64,000 bases of DNA, taken from Porites lobata. Taxonomy: Eukaryota; Cnidaria; Anthozoa; Scleractinia; Poritidae. The stretch spans positions 857,501-921,500 of the forward strand of contig CALNXK010000105.1 in the NCBI GenBank assembly GCA_942486035.1, in the 5' to 3' direction. The position numbers were made by a program, and so were the translations under genes. Each line of letters begins with the position of its first letter. Within the stretch, counting starts at the first letter, position 1. The notes beneath the pieces are model-generated. The model saw nothing but the letters and a program-made list of their open reading frames with translations, had not been told where the DNA came from and did no database searches. Shown in pieces: positions 20,601-31,997 of this stretch.

Positions 20601-23600
20601 AAGTCGATCATCGGACAATGTCCTACATGATCGTATATTACCTGAGGCGGGCCATGATGTCTCGACAAACTTTTAACGAAGACTCATTTTTGAGCGCATG
20701 AGAATTGTCGTACCAACGACATATTGACAATGCAGTACTTCTTCCTCCGAATTTCGCGCTTAACGCCATGCGAAATTTCCTTTACGACGCGTAATGCGTC
20801 CTGGATTGAGTCCGACCGCATTTAATTTTTTCCACCCAAAATGGTGACTTTTTTGCAGCTCTGCGATGTCGTGCAGTGAAGGGTCAATGCAGCCTAAATA
20901 AACAAAGCACGCCACTGTTTCTGCATCCCGAAAAATTCCACCAAAAATGGTACATGAATTTCAAGTTTTGACATTATTGTTAATAAAGTGAATTTCCTCC
21001 ATTCTCTGTTACCCAATACCCATTTACCCCCCATATTTTGCATAAACCATTGTTTTCAAATGTTCCTGGAAGGAGTAAATATTCCCAAGAGTATTTGAAG
21101 ACAATAACGTAAGCAAAAAATTACGGTGGAGGGGGGGCAACCAGAGTGTATCGTGCGGATGCGAAACTAAAGTTTTGATCATTCTTTATACTACTTTACT
21201 CTTAGCACATTAGCGTTTCCTATTTTACGACTGCTTTTAACAAGGTCATGTTTTGAGATTTCTCTAATTTCAAGATAGTCTGGTATGTTGCTATTTGAGC
21301 TGAGAGTCCTAAATGCTTATTTCTGTTTGTGTGAAACAACAGCGTTGCGTAGTTTGTTAGGTGTAAAAGTGGCATAGAGGCTATTTTTTGCAAGCTGTTG
21401 TTATATTTGTCAACAGTTTTAAAACTAAGCATAGATACAAGGTTTCAGAAACTGACATGTTTTCTTAAACCTAGCACATACTGACATATTTTCTTTACCA
21501 AACAGTTTTTTTTTAACTGGAAAAGGTGTCCAAAAAAAAAGGAAAAAAATAATGCCTCGAATATTCGAGGCACAGCCAGGCCGTAAACCAAAGAAAAAGT
21601 TAGGCAAAGTTAAAAAATGATTTTATTGATGTGATTTGCTTACGAAAGTACCATAAAGTTTACAAAAGATTTATTAATTATAGTTTATGTGATTAAAGAT
21701 TAAGATGGAAAAGATGGTGTGTTCATTAATATTATTAAAGTGACAACATGTAAAACGTTTTTTCAAAGCGAACATCATGCAATTTAGAACATTCTGGGTA
21801 ACAACATGCCCAAAGTTTGAGTATTGCCATTTACGCTGTAATCACCAACCAAAATATGTCGAAGACTAAGACATTTCCTGGGGTCCTCCACCTCCATGTA
21901 AACAGGCGCTTACAACTCATTTGATAAAACTAAATCTTTGCATTTCTCTCTCCTTGATCCCTTCATTCATCTGTATTTCGTATATTTCAGCAATTCAACG
22001 CCGTAGTCTAAAATTAAGGTTGTAAGGGAGCAAATGATTCGAATCCACTTATACTTTCATCTTGTGAAAAAAAAAATTAGAGTAATACGAGACAGTTTTA
22101 AAAAATGGAAAAATTGGCCAATATTTGCAAACATTCATCCAGTTAATCACAAGATAACGGATCTGTTATTACTGTGCATTAAGTGATAAAAAACGTGTGA
22201 CTACATAATGTGTGATACAAGAACTATTCATTTACGTCATCTACGAAATTAAAAAAAGTCAATCATCCTAACCTTCATCAACGTTTTCAATAAATCGATA
22301 ATTATTTGACTCAGTCACTTGCAGTGACAATCACGTCCTATCCTATCCCGAATAGTCATTCTCTGGTATATATGCTTTGATAACTGATTAACAATTAATT
22401 ATTTTCATATACTTCACATCATAACAGCAATACATTGTTAAGTTGGTAATCAACTGCATAAATATCATCTTTCTTTCATTTCTTATAATTACATGAAAAT
22501 TAAATAATAAATAAAGCCTGGAATGATAGAGGTAAAATCAAGGGCTAAAATTATATTAATAATAAAATTGAATGGATTATATATGACAATGATAAATCTG
22601 AATCATGCAAAACAAATTCCTTGGTCGGCAACTGAATAAATGTCACAGTTCCTTCAATTACTCACCAAAGGAAAAAAAAATAATGAAAAGCAGATATGTG
22701 CTATGGTTACAACAAATTTGAATCAGTTATAGAGTTATAAATGAATATTTGAATCAGTAAAGTAATTATGAATGAATCAAATATAAACCTCTAAAATAAT
22801 TTCTTTGCAATCAACTTTTGTGGATAAAATTATTTCAGCATTTCCTATGATAATTCAACAATGAATAAAACTTTACGAATGACAAATATGAATAAATTAT
22901 GCTTCAATTATAATTAACTTTATCAATTTGCACAACTGGTTTCTCTGTGACCAACTATATGTAATATTTCTCACAATAATTTGACAGTAAAAAGACTCTA
23001 TAATAAAAGATACATGTGTAAATTATGTGCTTCAATTACAATAAACTGAATCATAGATATATAAATCATTCAAATTCAAATAACTTATAAAATTTGCTTT
23101 CCATTTGACTGTATAACATAAATCTGCACTTACTGTATTTATGACAAGATAATTTTCTAAATAATTATTTCCTGTAAATCTCAACTTAGAACCTACAATC
23201 GACGAGAAAGTTTCCTACTCAGTAATAAAATTGTAGTTGGTTTGGTAATTCTTTCTTGGTGTGTTGTTAATTTGCTCATTAAAACCATGAATAAAAAGAA
23301 GTAGGTAAAAATTACATCTACATTAGCAAGTAATTCAGAAAGAGGAAGCTTTGCTGTTTAGTTTCTCAGGGATAAACCTTGAAGTAGTTATACTGGGCCA
23401 GTGTACGTGGAAGGCTCCGAAGAAAGCGATACCTCCAAAAGAAACAGAAAAACCAGAGTCAGATTTCAACTTAAATTTTCATCTTCTTTTTGTTCCATAC
23501 AATTTTAAAAATAATATTAGTTTTATTACAGATTTCCCCAAGTACCAATTCGTTTTGAACTCACCAATTTCAATGCAACAAGTGAAATCATTTTATGCAG

Positions 23601-26600
23601 AAGCTATAGTTACATGTAAGTTGATTTTCAATGTTATGTGGAAAAATTTGAATACTGAAGGAAAACAGTTCTTTTATTTGATAAATGCTAGAGGAAAATG
23701 AACGGAATTTTGTTGTTTTTCTTTCTCTATTTATTTGGTTTGGGCAAAATGACGATCAAGGTCATTTGTTTTCATAATAACAAGAAGATTTTCCCACATT
23801 CCAATGATGTCAACAGCAAATGTTACCAATTGAAAACATTTCCAATTTAAATGTTTCTTTTGGTGAATAAATCAATAAATCATAAGAATCAGACATTTTA
23901 ATGGAAGATTACTGAGTATATTATAAGTGTCGATACAATTCACAACCTTCTTAATACTGGCCCAGAATGGAAAAAGCATTAATTAGCAGTGTGTGTTCCA
24001 TTACATTCAGTGCCATGTAATTAAAAGATGGTTAACTGCAAGGTTTAGAAAGACCAAAACTTTAATTTGATTCAGTCATTATCACTGAGAATTGATTTTT
24101 CAATAGATTTAAAATTACATTGAGAGGCATATATTAATTTCACTTTTTTTTAAGCATACATAGATCAGGAGGACCCTGTCAAAATAAAATACTTTTTAAA
24201 GACAGTCTACTCTTAAACAGCTGCAATGAAATGCTAGGATTACACGCATTAAATGTTCAGGGAAATGAGTAGCGTTCAGATTGGCATTTTTTTATGATAA
24301 GTGAAACCTTACTGAAGGAATAAAAAATTATTAAGTGAATAACGTATACATTAAGTCAAAAGGCTCTTGAAGAATTTAATATTTTATTTCAACCTATCAG
24401 TCAGAAAAACAGAGCAACTTGTCGAAGCTAGTTAAGTTACATTGAAAACAACAAAGTTGTTTCATTAAAGGAAGTCACAGCAAAGCTCATGGAGAAAAAA
24501 ATATTGACAAGTCCCCCTAAATAAATAAGCATAATAATATTGTTATATTCCAAGACTTTCACTCAACTAAACAGGGACAGCCATTGGCATTTGCCACATG
24601 GCCTCAACTAAAATCAGATGTATCCCGATCATGATACATTAAGCAATGTACCCCACTTGGGATACATTATGGCATGTGATCAAAGCATGGTGGAAAGAGA
24701 AGTGACAGAAGGAGGGAAAAACACTGCCAGCTTTCTTTTTCATGAATGACACAACAACACAAACAAGCTAAAAAGCAACGATTTTCAACGTTATCCCAGA
24801 AGAGAAACAGCAGCTAGTGGAGGAAAACGATGCAGATAATATAAGGAAAGTACTTTGTAAATCATTCATTCAGTGGTTTTGAGAATTAAATTTGTGTAAT
24901 TAAATCTTATAAGTACCGAGTTGCCTGTTTTGATTCGCTGCACTTAAGCGTATTCTTTTGTTGCTGTTGAAGTGAAAGTCTAGAAATATAACAAAACACT
25001 TTTATGTCAGGTCCCTTAATTGGGAAACCAGCTAGTTTTGTTTTCCCTCGAGTCCTGATGTTTCCCAAGACAAAGTCGAGGGAAACAACAGGATCAGGAC
25101 TCTCAGGAAACAAAACTATCTGTTTCCCTCAGGATCTGACATTAAGTGTATATTCTTTACTTCTGTTTTAATAGATCCATTGCCACTTGTTCAATGTTTG
25201 TGTATATTAAATTAAATACTTACTGCACATTACCCAGTAGATTCAAATTCCTAAACATAGAACTACCCCTACTGTGATGTGCTTGAAAAAACAAATGAAC
25301 TGTGCATTTCTGTGTTATTACCTTGAAGTAGGGCTGTGGTAGTCTACAAAGTTTGGAACATATGACCAGGTGTGTCTGTATGGACTGACAGTGGTTATGG
25401 GCTCAACCACAGGTTTTACTTTACTGGCAGCCAAGGTACCTGTTGGCAGAAAGAAAACAGTTGAGAAGTGGCCTGCCTGGCTTTTGTAACCAAAAAATAT
25501 AATCCATAATGTACCAAAACCATTGAACAGCTTAAAAAATAAATTTTTATGAAAAGGTTACATGACTATTGTACAATGCCAACAAAAAATATTCAAAGGG
25601 GTATATTTTCAACAAAATCTGTTAGTTGCATATTGATTATCTAACCATAGTTTCTGTACTTAAGTTTTGGTAAAAAGTTTCTGATTTACGGAAGTTAACC
25701 AAAACAAATATTATTAAATTTCTTAAATCAGTAACTTGTTTGACAACCAACAAGAGATCTGGCATCTTCTTTGTAGTAAATCGTACTTATGGCAAAAGAA
25801 AGAGACGAAATCCAATAAAAGATGGCATAAGAAAAACTCTAAAATCAAGCAATTAGCTATGGCTGTTTACGTGCGCTCATGGCGACAATACATTACCACA
25901 AGATACTACATTATTTTATCAGTGAAAGAATAATTAAAGACTGAGCTGACAGATCAACTCTTGTTACCTGTGGTGGTCTTTGGTCGTGTCAGTGGCCGTT
26001 GTATCACTGTGCTGGTAATAACAGGTGGGTGTGTGATACCCAGGGTGGTTGCTGGACGTTTCACTGTTGGAGTAATGAGCTTCTCAGAGGTGGTGGGATG
26101 CCAAGTCCGAGAACGGACAGGCCCTATTGGCAGTTTGCTCTCCATAGCCAGGTTTAATCTTAACAATGCAAGTAAAAACAAAAATTTCTTTCACTGAACA
26201 ATAGCATGAAGAAGTAAACCACACAATGACAAAAGAGGCTATTATAAGAGATTGAATGCTTCTTGGGCTAGATATAAGACAAAATGTGTTTAAGGGCTTA
26301 TGAGAAATTAGCACACATCCAAAAATTCTAAGTCTCTCAACAAGAGTTTCAACATTTACTTTATGTACCTATGGGAAAACTAGTCAATATTGATAACAAA
26401 GATGGGGCAAGACCATCTGTTACATGCCCACACTTCAACAACAACAAGTCTTTCTCAGAATAATTTGTCACCACCGGTCTTGAGAATATTGCTGACCTTA
26501 TGTTTAAACCCTTGTCACAGTCAAACAAGTTTGTGTGATGCAGTACTATAGTTGACTCTTCCTCTGTTAAAACCTTCAGATAAAAAACTTTGATCCCTAA

Positions 26601-29600
26601 AGGAGACACCTAGAGTTGGTGATCCCTGCCATTTGTAACTGATTAATCATTTTTGTTTGACTCTCTATAAGGTGAATACCTCTTTACAACATCCATTTTA
26701 GGGAGAGATGACAATACTCCTCTAAACGCTGTCAAGGCTATACTCATCAAGCAGTGCCCAGTGGCTCCTGGGGTCTAACTTTTGCTCCTAGGCAACTAGA
26801 AATCACATGCTGGGTACCCTGGATTTCACAGGTTCAGAGCACTGGGCTCCTTTCAGTTTTTCTTAGAGCAGAGCCTTGACTGTCATTTCGTGTCATCACC
26901 AGAAATATTGAATCTTTTATGAATTAATTTGAAATTGTCCAATTTTGTTTATTTATTTATTTTATTTTGTTTATGTTTATTTATTTTGGTTATTTGAAAT
27001 GATTTATTTGTTCCATTTTGTTTATCTGTCTTGGAGTGATTAAAATGAACAAGCTCTCGCACTTTGTTAATTCACAATTGCCTGCTGAATGATTTTCAAG
27101 TTCACAGAGAAAAAGAACAAAAATTAATACATCATTTGTAACATTTTAAATTTGATCATTGAAAGTTGCTGTTTTCACCAATAAGAGTCTGATTATATCG
27201 AAATGCAACAGCTAGGGCTGTCATTAAAATTTCAAGTTGCCAAGCTAATGATACAAGTAGGTGGGGAATCCAACAGCTAGGGATTTTGTTTGGTTCTATT
27301 TTCTTCTATTTTCCTACAAAAGTAGGTGAGGCTCACATTCATAATAGGCGGAGAAAATCCCCTGCCCCTGGCAGTTAATGACAGACCTTATGTAAAGCTT
27401 AGGACTTTGATGAGACATTAATTCATAATTTATTCCAAAAGCAACCCTTCCCAGGGTCCTTTCCCACTCGTACCACAAAGTATGTACGTGTAAAGCTTAG
27501 GACTTGGATAAGAGATTAATTCATAATTTATTCCAAACGCAACCCTTCCCAGGGTCCTTCCCACTTGTACCACAGAGTAAGAAAGAGAGACAGAGAGAGA
27601 CCCTGGACTAGTCACATGTCCTTAATTGGACAACTGAAGACCTTAAAGAGGGGTCCTTTGATTTTGTTATTTCCTCAGTAACAATTTTTTTGTCAATTTT
27701 TTTAAAGAGAGACACATGACGCCATCACGTGCCACCTCAGCATATAACTGGTATTTTTTGTAACAGTCATTGAAGCCTCAGAAGAAAGAAAAAACATGTA
27801 AATTACGATAAATCTTGGGTAAAAACTTCACCTTCTTTCTTCTGCCTCCAACAAAGTAGCAAAGGCATCCAGCTCTAGGTCCAGGGGTAAGTGAGCATTG
27901 TATGCAAGGCCAAGCTCTCGCACTTTTGCCATCAGAGCCTCTTGGAGTTCACGTAATTTGGCCTCAAGGTTCTTTATGCTGTTTGCAGCTTGCTGACGCT
28001 CCATCTCCAGATTCTGAATCAATCCTGCATTCTGGGATTCCAGACTGGAACACTATAGAGTATGTAAACGGATTTCACAATCATGTCAACAACTGTCCAC
28101 CTAGTCAGCCAACAGATATTATTTTTCTTTATAAACTGATTTTCCACAATTTTCCTAGGTACACCCTTCAAAAAGGAAACTGTTGTGACAAACAAAAAAG
28201 ACACTTGCCTTAGCTTCAAGATTGATGTTTTTGGAGTGCAAGGCTTCTACTTGAGCTTTCAATCGAATGTTATCGTCTGTTGCAGCAGCAAGATTACGAG
28301 ATTCGTTATCCAACTGCACCCTAATTTGATTCATCTGTCAAAAGGGAAAAAATAATACAATATTATAAAATAATACTGATAAACTTTAAGTTCCCAGCCT
28401 TAAGTGGTTGGGGGAATCATTGAGCCATCACCATAAATAAATTGTAAGAAATGCAGCATTATTGTACAATGATTCTTCAACCTGATTCTTAGTGAACTGA
28501 GAGTTACAAGCCTGCAGATCTCAACAAAATGTGGAAAGTACTTCTACGCTAAGTTTATAAACAAGCAAGGCTAGGGGATAATTACAAGCTAGAAATTCTT
28601 AAAGTTATATATGATCACACATTTGGACAGTCAGGCATTTGAAAGACAAAGGATACACCTGTTCTACTAGCCTTATATTTTAGGGAAAGTGTCCAAACAA
28701 AGCCATGCGTGTAAATAATCCCATGTATATTATTGGAGTCAAGCCACTGAGGTCAAGTGTATCCCCCAAGATGCCATTAAGGAATTTATTTGAATTCAAG
28801 AGTTGAATTCATTGGTAGTAGTAGATTTCAGATTCATCTTTGCATTCCTGCACTTGTAATGAGCAGTAACTTCACACATAAAGTAGTTATGAAATGTGAA
28901 CCAGTACAGTTTTCTTCAAGTGATCTTATGTCTTCAAAGCAATTTTATCCATTCAAAGACTTTTCAATCTGACCGAATACAAAAAGGTTATCATAAAAAA
29001 AATTCACTGCTCCGAATGCATGCAGGAAATGCAGATTTAAATTTGATACTGGTTGCGCCAACAACCAACGGATTCATTTTCCAATAATTGATTCATTAAT
29101 GAAATTGATGGGGTACACTTGACCTGGTGGGACTGTTAGGGTAATTTTATAATTATACAATAATCATATACGCCTTTTTTTTTAATAATTGAAAAATAGC
29201 TCAAATTGCATTGGCCATAATTAATTGATACTTTCTGAAAAATGCAGTACAATAAATTCCAGGCTGAACTCAAAGTGGAATGATTACCTATTATTATTAC
29301 AGAGAGGAGTATAATCCCAGTTACGAAAACAGACTGAAGTAACAATAAATAACAAGCTCTGATTTTCAGCAAGTCTTGATTGATGACTTTGTCTGATATG
29401 GAAGTGCCTCGCTGTTGACTCTTCCACAAGAGGCTGGTACTGATCACGCGCAAAAATATAATAACTAACCCCATTTTGATAGGAGATCTCTGACTCTTCC
29501 TTGAACCTTCTTAGCTCTGCTTCACTGTGCATCTTTACTTTGGCTAACATGGCTGACAAATTTTCATCAATGATGTTGTGTTCATGCAGCCTCTCTTCAG

Positions 29601-31997
29601 CCAACAGAATTGTCCTGTCAGCTTCATCCAGGCGACAACGCATCTCATACAGCTCCTGAAGAACAATTATCAAAAAATGGGAGGTAAAATAGGAGATCAT
29701 AAGTTTAGAATTAAATCTGACTCCCAAACAATGGGACTCAGACAGTGTATTTTTTAGCAGCTGGCCATGACCTAAGAACAAATTATGAGGTAATGTATCC
29801 CTGGGTTCTCCAGCAGCTCTGGCGACTGGCTAAAATTGCTGTCTAGCCTTAATGGAAGTACCAGCCACTCAGAGAAAATGAGGCTTTTTAATTACTTATT
29901 TATTTATTTATTAATGGAGGATAACAAATTTGTTGTATTTATTCCACAGCACTTCATCCTAATGGCCCAAAAATTATTTCCCTGGTTGTGCATAGTGCAC
30001 TGAAATTCCCTTTTCAGGGCTCCCTGAATCAAAAATATTCCCAGGCAAGTCCCCAGATGCCTCCAGTGGAGCAATTGTAGCCTGCACTGCAGTCAAAACT
30101 AAACTTTGGTTAAGCCCGTCTGCGAAACAGCGCCAAATCCTTGTTCTGAGCCCCCACCTGAGTAACAGGATTTGAGTACAAGCCATGATTGGCCTGTTTA
30201 AAATGCTGTTGAGAATTTGCCAATCAAGATTAAAGTGAACTGGAAACACTCCTCCAGTAATTTGTTGAGTCTGTTGGAGGCCCAGAACAAGGATATCAGC
30301 GCTGCTTCGCAGACGTTACTAACCAGGGTTCTCAATAGCAGGCGGCACCCGGCGATTGATCGCCGCTTACTTTGGGATTTATAGCCGCTTACTTTGTGTT
30401 GAAGTCGCTTTTCTTTGCTTTGTTTTGACATCTCTGGCTTTGCTGAAGAGCCTCCTACTTTATCAGTGATCACCTCCTACTTAAAAATCTATTGAGAACC
30501 CTGACTAACTGAGGTTAAATTACGCCTGTGACGCAGGCTATAGAAATTGCTGTAATTATCATAAAATTCCGAAAATTAGCACCTCCATGTATAAGCCCCT
30601 CCAAATATAAGCCCTTCAAACTGGTAATGCAAAAAACCCTCCTTTAAATCGCCCCTCCAAATATAAGCCTGCCGGGGGCTCGTACGTGGAAAATTGCCCT
30701 TAAATACAAAGTACTATATAAAAACAAAGCAAAAACGGTAAATTTACTTCCAACTGTAAGGCTAGCCCTAGATAAGCCCCTCAAAAAGGGCCTTTGAAAA
30801 ATATAAGCCCCGGGGCTTACTTTTGGAATTTTTACAGTATAATTATTGTCACCAGGTTTAAGGTCACAATTCCTTTGTCTACCAACTAGCTCACCCAAAG
30901 AAACATGCATAAACTATTCAGTTGTGGGTGAAACCATGCACTAATCTAACATATTCTGCACAGTTTATACAATGCACCTTTTCATGAAGCTGTTGCTGAA
31001 AGGCAAGCTTCTCTTTAAGCTGATTAGCCAGTGTCTGCAGATCAGCTTTTGCTGCCACTTCCACATCTAAAGCTTGCTGAGTTTGGGTCAGAGCAGCCTG
31101 GAGTCCATCTCTGTCTCGCTTGGTGTCCATGTGGGCATTTTGGTGTTGGGTGGCTGTGACTCTGGCATCTTGCAGGAGAGCTTCCTTGTCTGCAATAACT
31201 CGTTGGGCATCTGCCAGAGCATTCTCTGTCTTTTTACGCACACTTGTCTCCTCAGCCAGTCTGATGGAGTTCAAAACAATTATAATTTAGGCCATAAAAA
31301 GTCAAGAATAACTCTTCAATCCTGTAATCTGATTCTGACACAGGAAGTGGTGAAGGTGGAGGTGCAAGAACAGTACATTGTAGGTACTGCTTGTTAGCAA
31401 GTCTTAATACCAGTACTTTTACAGTGTTTCTTGGAAATTAATTGAGGCAGGAATTAGCTGTCCTATAAATAACTTTTGGGTCAACTTGGGAACGTTAATC
31501 ATTGATACCCTATGCTTACTGGTAGTGGGAATTTGGTGACACATCAGAATAAAAATCTATTGCTTTATTAAAGTTATTTATTATAAATTCTCTGTTCCTT
31601 CTCTTAAGTTTTTACATAAGGACAAAAACAAAAGAGAAATAGGGAGAAAAATCATTCTTAAAAAGTTAATAATTATGTTAACTCACTTGTCCTGCAGCTC
31701 AGCCACAGAAGCAGAATTCTTAGCCGCAGCCAGTTGATGCTGGGTTCTTTCGCGTGCCATTTCTTCAAGTTTGTTCCTCAACTCTTCAAGTTGCCTCTCG
31801 TACATGGCTTTTAAAGCCATGATCTCGTCTTCTAGAATCTTGGTCGTGTTAATGAGATTTGCTGTCTCCATTCGACCGCTCTGTTCTCGCATTTGCCGCA
31901 CGCGAGAAACATAAGAAGCGAATCGATCATTGAGACTTTGGAGGTAGTCTTTCTCCATGTAGCGAGGTATAAGTATTGGAGAACTTCTTGAAGTCAT
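17505..31997 (-). CDS. Lamin-type intermediate filament, copy 1 (12+ exons)
   Basis: Filament protein of the lamin class. Coding exons in order: 31687-31997, 30978-31260, 29470-29655, 28209-28334, 27832-28052, 25968-26158, 25322-25439, 20435-20513, 19901-20008, 19420-19539, 18547-18686, 17652-17889. Phase is continuous throughout. The product is 707 residues to the last donor, or about 755 if read through to the stop at 17505. It has a short head, a rod starting MEKDYLQSLNDRFASYVSRV and ending FATLLEAEERRL (about 360 residues, so the long lamin-type coil 1B is present), a Pro/Thr-rich linker and an Ig-like lamin tail domain (exons 8-10 and start of 11). No classical basic nuclear signal and no CaaX box are visible. 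Start: ATG at 31997, context ACAAAAGATGA. Relation to lamin copy 2 at 46291 is certain; nuclear versus cytoplasmic role is open. Confidence 0.88.
17652..17889 (-). CDS. Lamin copy 1 exon 12 (distal tail)
   Basis: Acceptor ACTCTCTCAG; encodes SKIPDPIPREIEGKPFSNPP and a Ser/Pro/Arg-rich tail to TSLPNSK. The PRxxEGKxFSNPP block aligns with copy 2 (PRDREGKRFSNPP). A donor AAG|GTTAGT at 17651 suggests a further exon. Otherwise the frame runs on through a MITE to a stop at 17505-17507. Confidence 0.72.
18192..18482. repeat. 100-bp tandem repeat, 2.8 copies
   Basis: ACTATGGGAAAGTACTGTTG-like units start near 18201, 18301 and 18401, each containing GAGGTTTCATTTGAATGGT and GACTCAAAAGTTA(G/A)AAC or close variants. 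The array fills lamin copy 1 intron 11. Confidence 0.85.
18547..18686 (-). CDS. Lamin copy 1 exon 11 (tail domain end, Pro-rich insert)
   Basis: Acceptor CGCTTTAG; starts AVAWTTAAYPFGVPNQIPTR, where AVAWT closes the tail domain (PVSWT in copy 2). It continues as a Pro/Arg/Glu-rich stretch to RTSPRSP with donor CTAG|GTAAGA, phase 2. Most of this exon has no equivalent in copy 2. Confidence 0.75.
19420..19539 (-). CDS. Lamin copy 1 exon 10 (tail domain, WGTG segment)
   Basis: Encodes VWSAQSLARHNPPSDFLWKD then QHKWGTGPECTTILCKPNGQ. The VW-A, PP-D-xWK and WGTG positions are diagnostic of the lamin tail domain. Acceptor GATTATTTATAG, donor CAG|GTGGGT. Confidence 0.93.
19901..20008 (-). CDS. Lamin copy 1 exon 9 (tail domain strands)
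   Basis: Encodes DEEIGGFMIQQNVAGRPVTV and FRFPPRTRLKALTHAT, equivalent to the GGW...Y.F.....L..G segment of lamin tails. Acceptor CTATTAG, donor ACA|GTAAGT; 36 codons. Confidence 0.9.
20435..20513 (-). CDS. Lamin copy 1 exon 8 (start of lamin tail domain)
   Basis: Acceptor CCTTTCTTCAG; encodes HTGNVRILEVNPDGNHVRVF then NTSSFK, matching the opening strands of the lamin tail domain (G-x-V-x-I-x-E-x-D-P-D-G pattern). Donor AAA|GTAAGT. Choosing this acceptor over the nearer ACAG keeps the frame open from exon 7. Confidence 0.88.
20514..25321. other. 4.8-kb AT-rich intron 7 of lamin copy 1
   Basis: Very AT-rich with long runs of A or T and only short chance frames (the longest is about 116 codons on the plus strand at 23351, starting at a non-ATG codon). 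Apart from the inverted repeat near 25006-25142, no gene or named repeat is recognised. Confidence 0.6.
25006..25142. repeat. Inverted-repeat element in lamin copy 1 intron 7
   Basis: ATGTCAGGTCC...AGTTTTGTTTTCCC at the left is mirrored by GGAAACAAAACTA...AGGATCTGACAT at the right, giving a folded unit of about 135 bases. Confidence 0.6.
25322..25439 (-). CDS. Lamin copy 1 exon 7 (linker)
   Basis: Acceptor CTGCCAACAG; encodes GTLAASKVKPVVEPITTVSP and continues to YHSPTS, donor CAAG|GTAATA, phase 2. The VKxVVEPxT core aligns with copy 2 exon 7 (VKHVVEPVT), which supports the exon. Confidence 0.8.
25968..26158 (-). CDS. Lamin copy 1 exon 6 (post-rod linker)
   Basis: Begins LNLAMESKLPIGPVRSRTW, followed by a Thr/Pro-rich stretch (VKRPATTLGITHPP, TVIQRPLTRPKTTT). 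This is where lamins carry their nuclear localisation signal, and no cluster of four or more basic residues is present. Donor ACAG|GTAACA, phase 1. Confidence 0.82.
27391..27585. repeat. 98-bp tandem duplication
   Basis: TGTAAAGCTTAGGACTT...TTCATAATTTATTCCAAA...CCCTTCCCAGGGTCC occurs twice with a period of 98 bases, in lamin copy 1 intron 5. Confidence 0.85.
27832..28052 (-). CDS. Lamin copy 1 exon 5 (coil 2 and rod end)
   Basis: Acceptor CTCTATAG; begins CSSLESQNAGLIQNLEMERQ and ends with the helix-termination segment AFATLLEAEERR, the family's LLEGEE-type motif. Phase 2 donor AAAGAAG|GTGAAG. Confidence 0.92.
28209..28334 (-). CDS. Lamin copy 1 exon 4 (coil 2), GC donor
   Basis: Acceptor CCTTTTGACAG; 42 codons from MNQIRVQLDNESRNLAAA to NINLEAK. 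The downstream intron starts AAG|GCAAGT, a non-canonical GC donor in an otherwise perfect consensus. Copy 2 has AAG|GTACGT at the same place. Confidence 0.88.
29470..29655 (-). CDS. Lamin copy 1 exon 3 (coil 1B end, linker)
   Basis: Acceptor TTGTTCTTCAG; begins ELYEMRCRLDEADRTILLAE, the counterpart of the lamin HEEEL region, and ends YQNG with donor GTTAGT. 62 codons. Confidence 0.9.
30324..30503. mobile_element. 180-bp MITE with ACTAAC duplication
   Basis: CAGGGTTCTCAATAG and CTATTGAGAACCCTG are inverted ends, flanked by ACTAAC on both sides (30318-30323 and 30504-30509). The interior has three CGCTTACTTTG-like words. It lies in lamin copy 1 intron 2. Confidence 0.8.
30550..30842. mobile_element. 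MITE rich in TATAAGCCC words
   Basis: The left side has CTGTAATTATCATAAAATTCC and the right side GGAATTTTTACAGTATAATTA, inverted. Between them are four TATAAGCCCC/CCAAATATAAGCC words. It lies in lamin copy 1 intron 2. Confidence 0.6.
30978..31260 (-). CDS. Lamin copy 1 exon 2 (coil 1B)
   Basis: Acceptor CTCCATCAG; 94 codons of heptad-repeat coiled coil including ADAQRVIADKEALLQDAR, ending QQQLHEK with donor AAG|GTGCAT. Confidence 0.92.
31687..31997 (-). CDS. Lamin copy 1 exon 1 (head, coil 1A, start of 1B)
   Basis: Begins MTSRSSPILIPRYMEKDY, then the conserved helix-initiation segment LNDRFASYVSRVRQ, and continues as heptads to SVAELQD. Donor GACAA|GTGAGT leaves phase 2. Confidence 0.93.

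Noticed and set aside
23351..23701. 116-codon plus-strand frame in lamin copy 1 intron 7
   Set aside because: Non-ATG start, AT-driven composition, no recognisable motif and no splice context.
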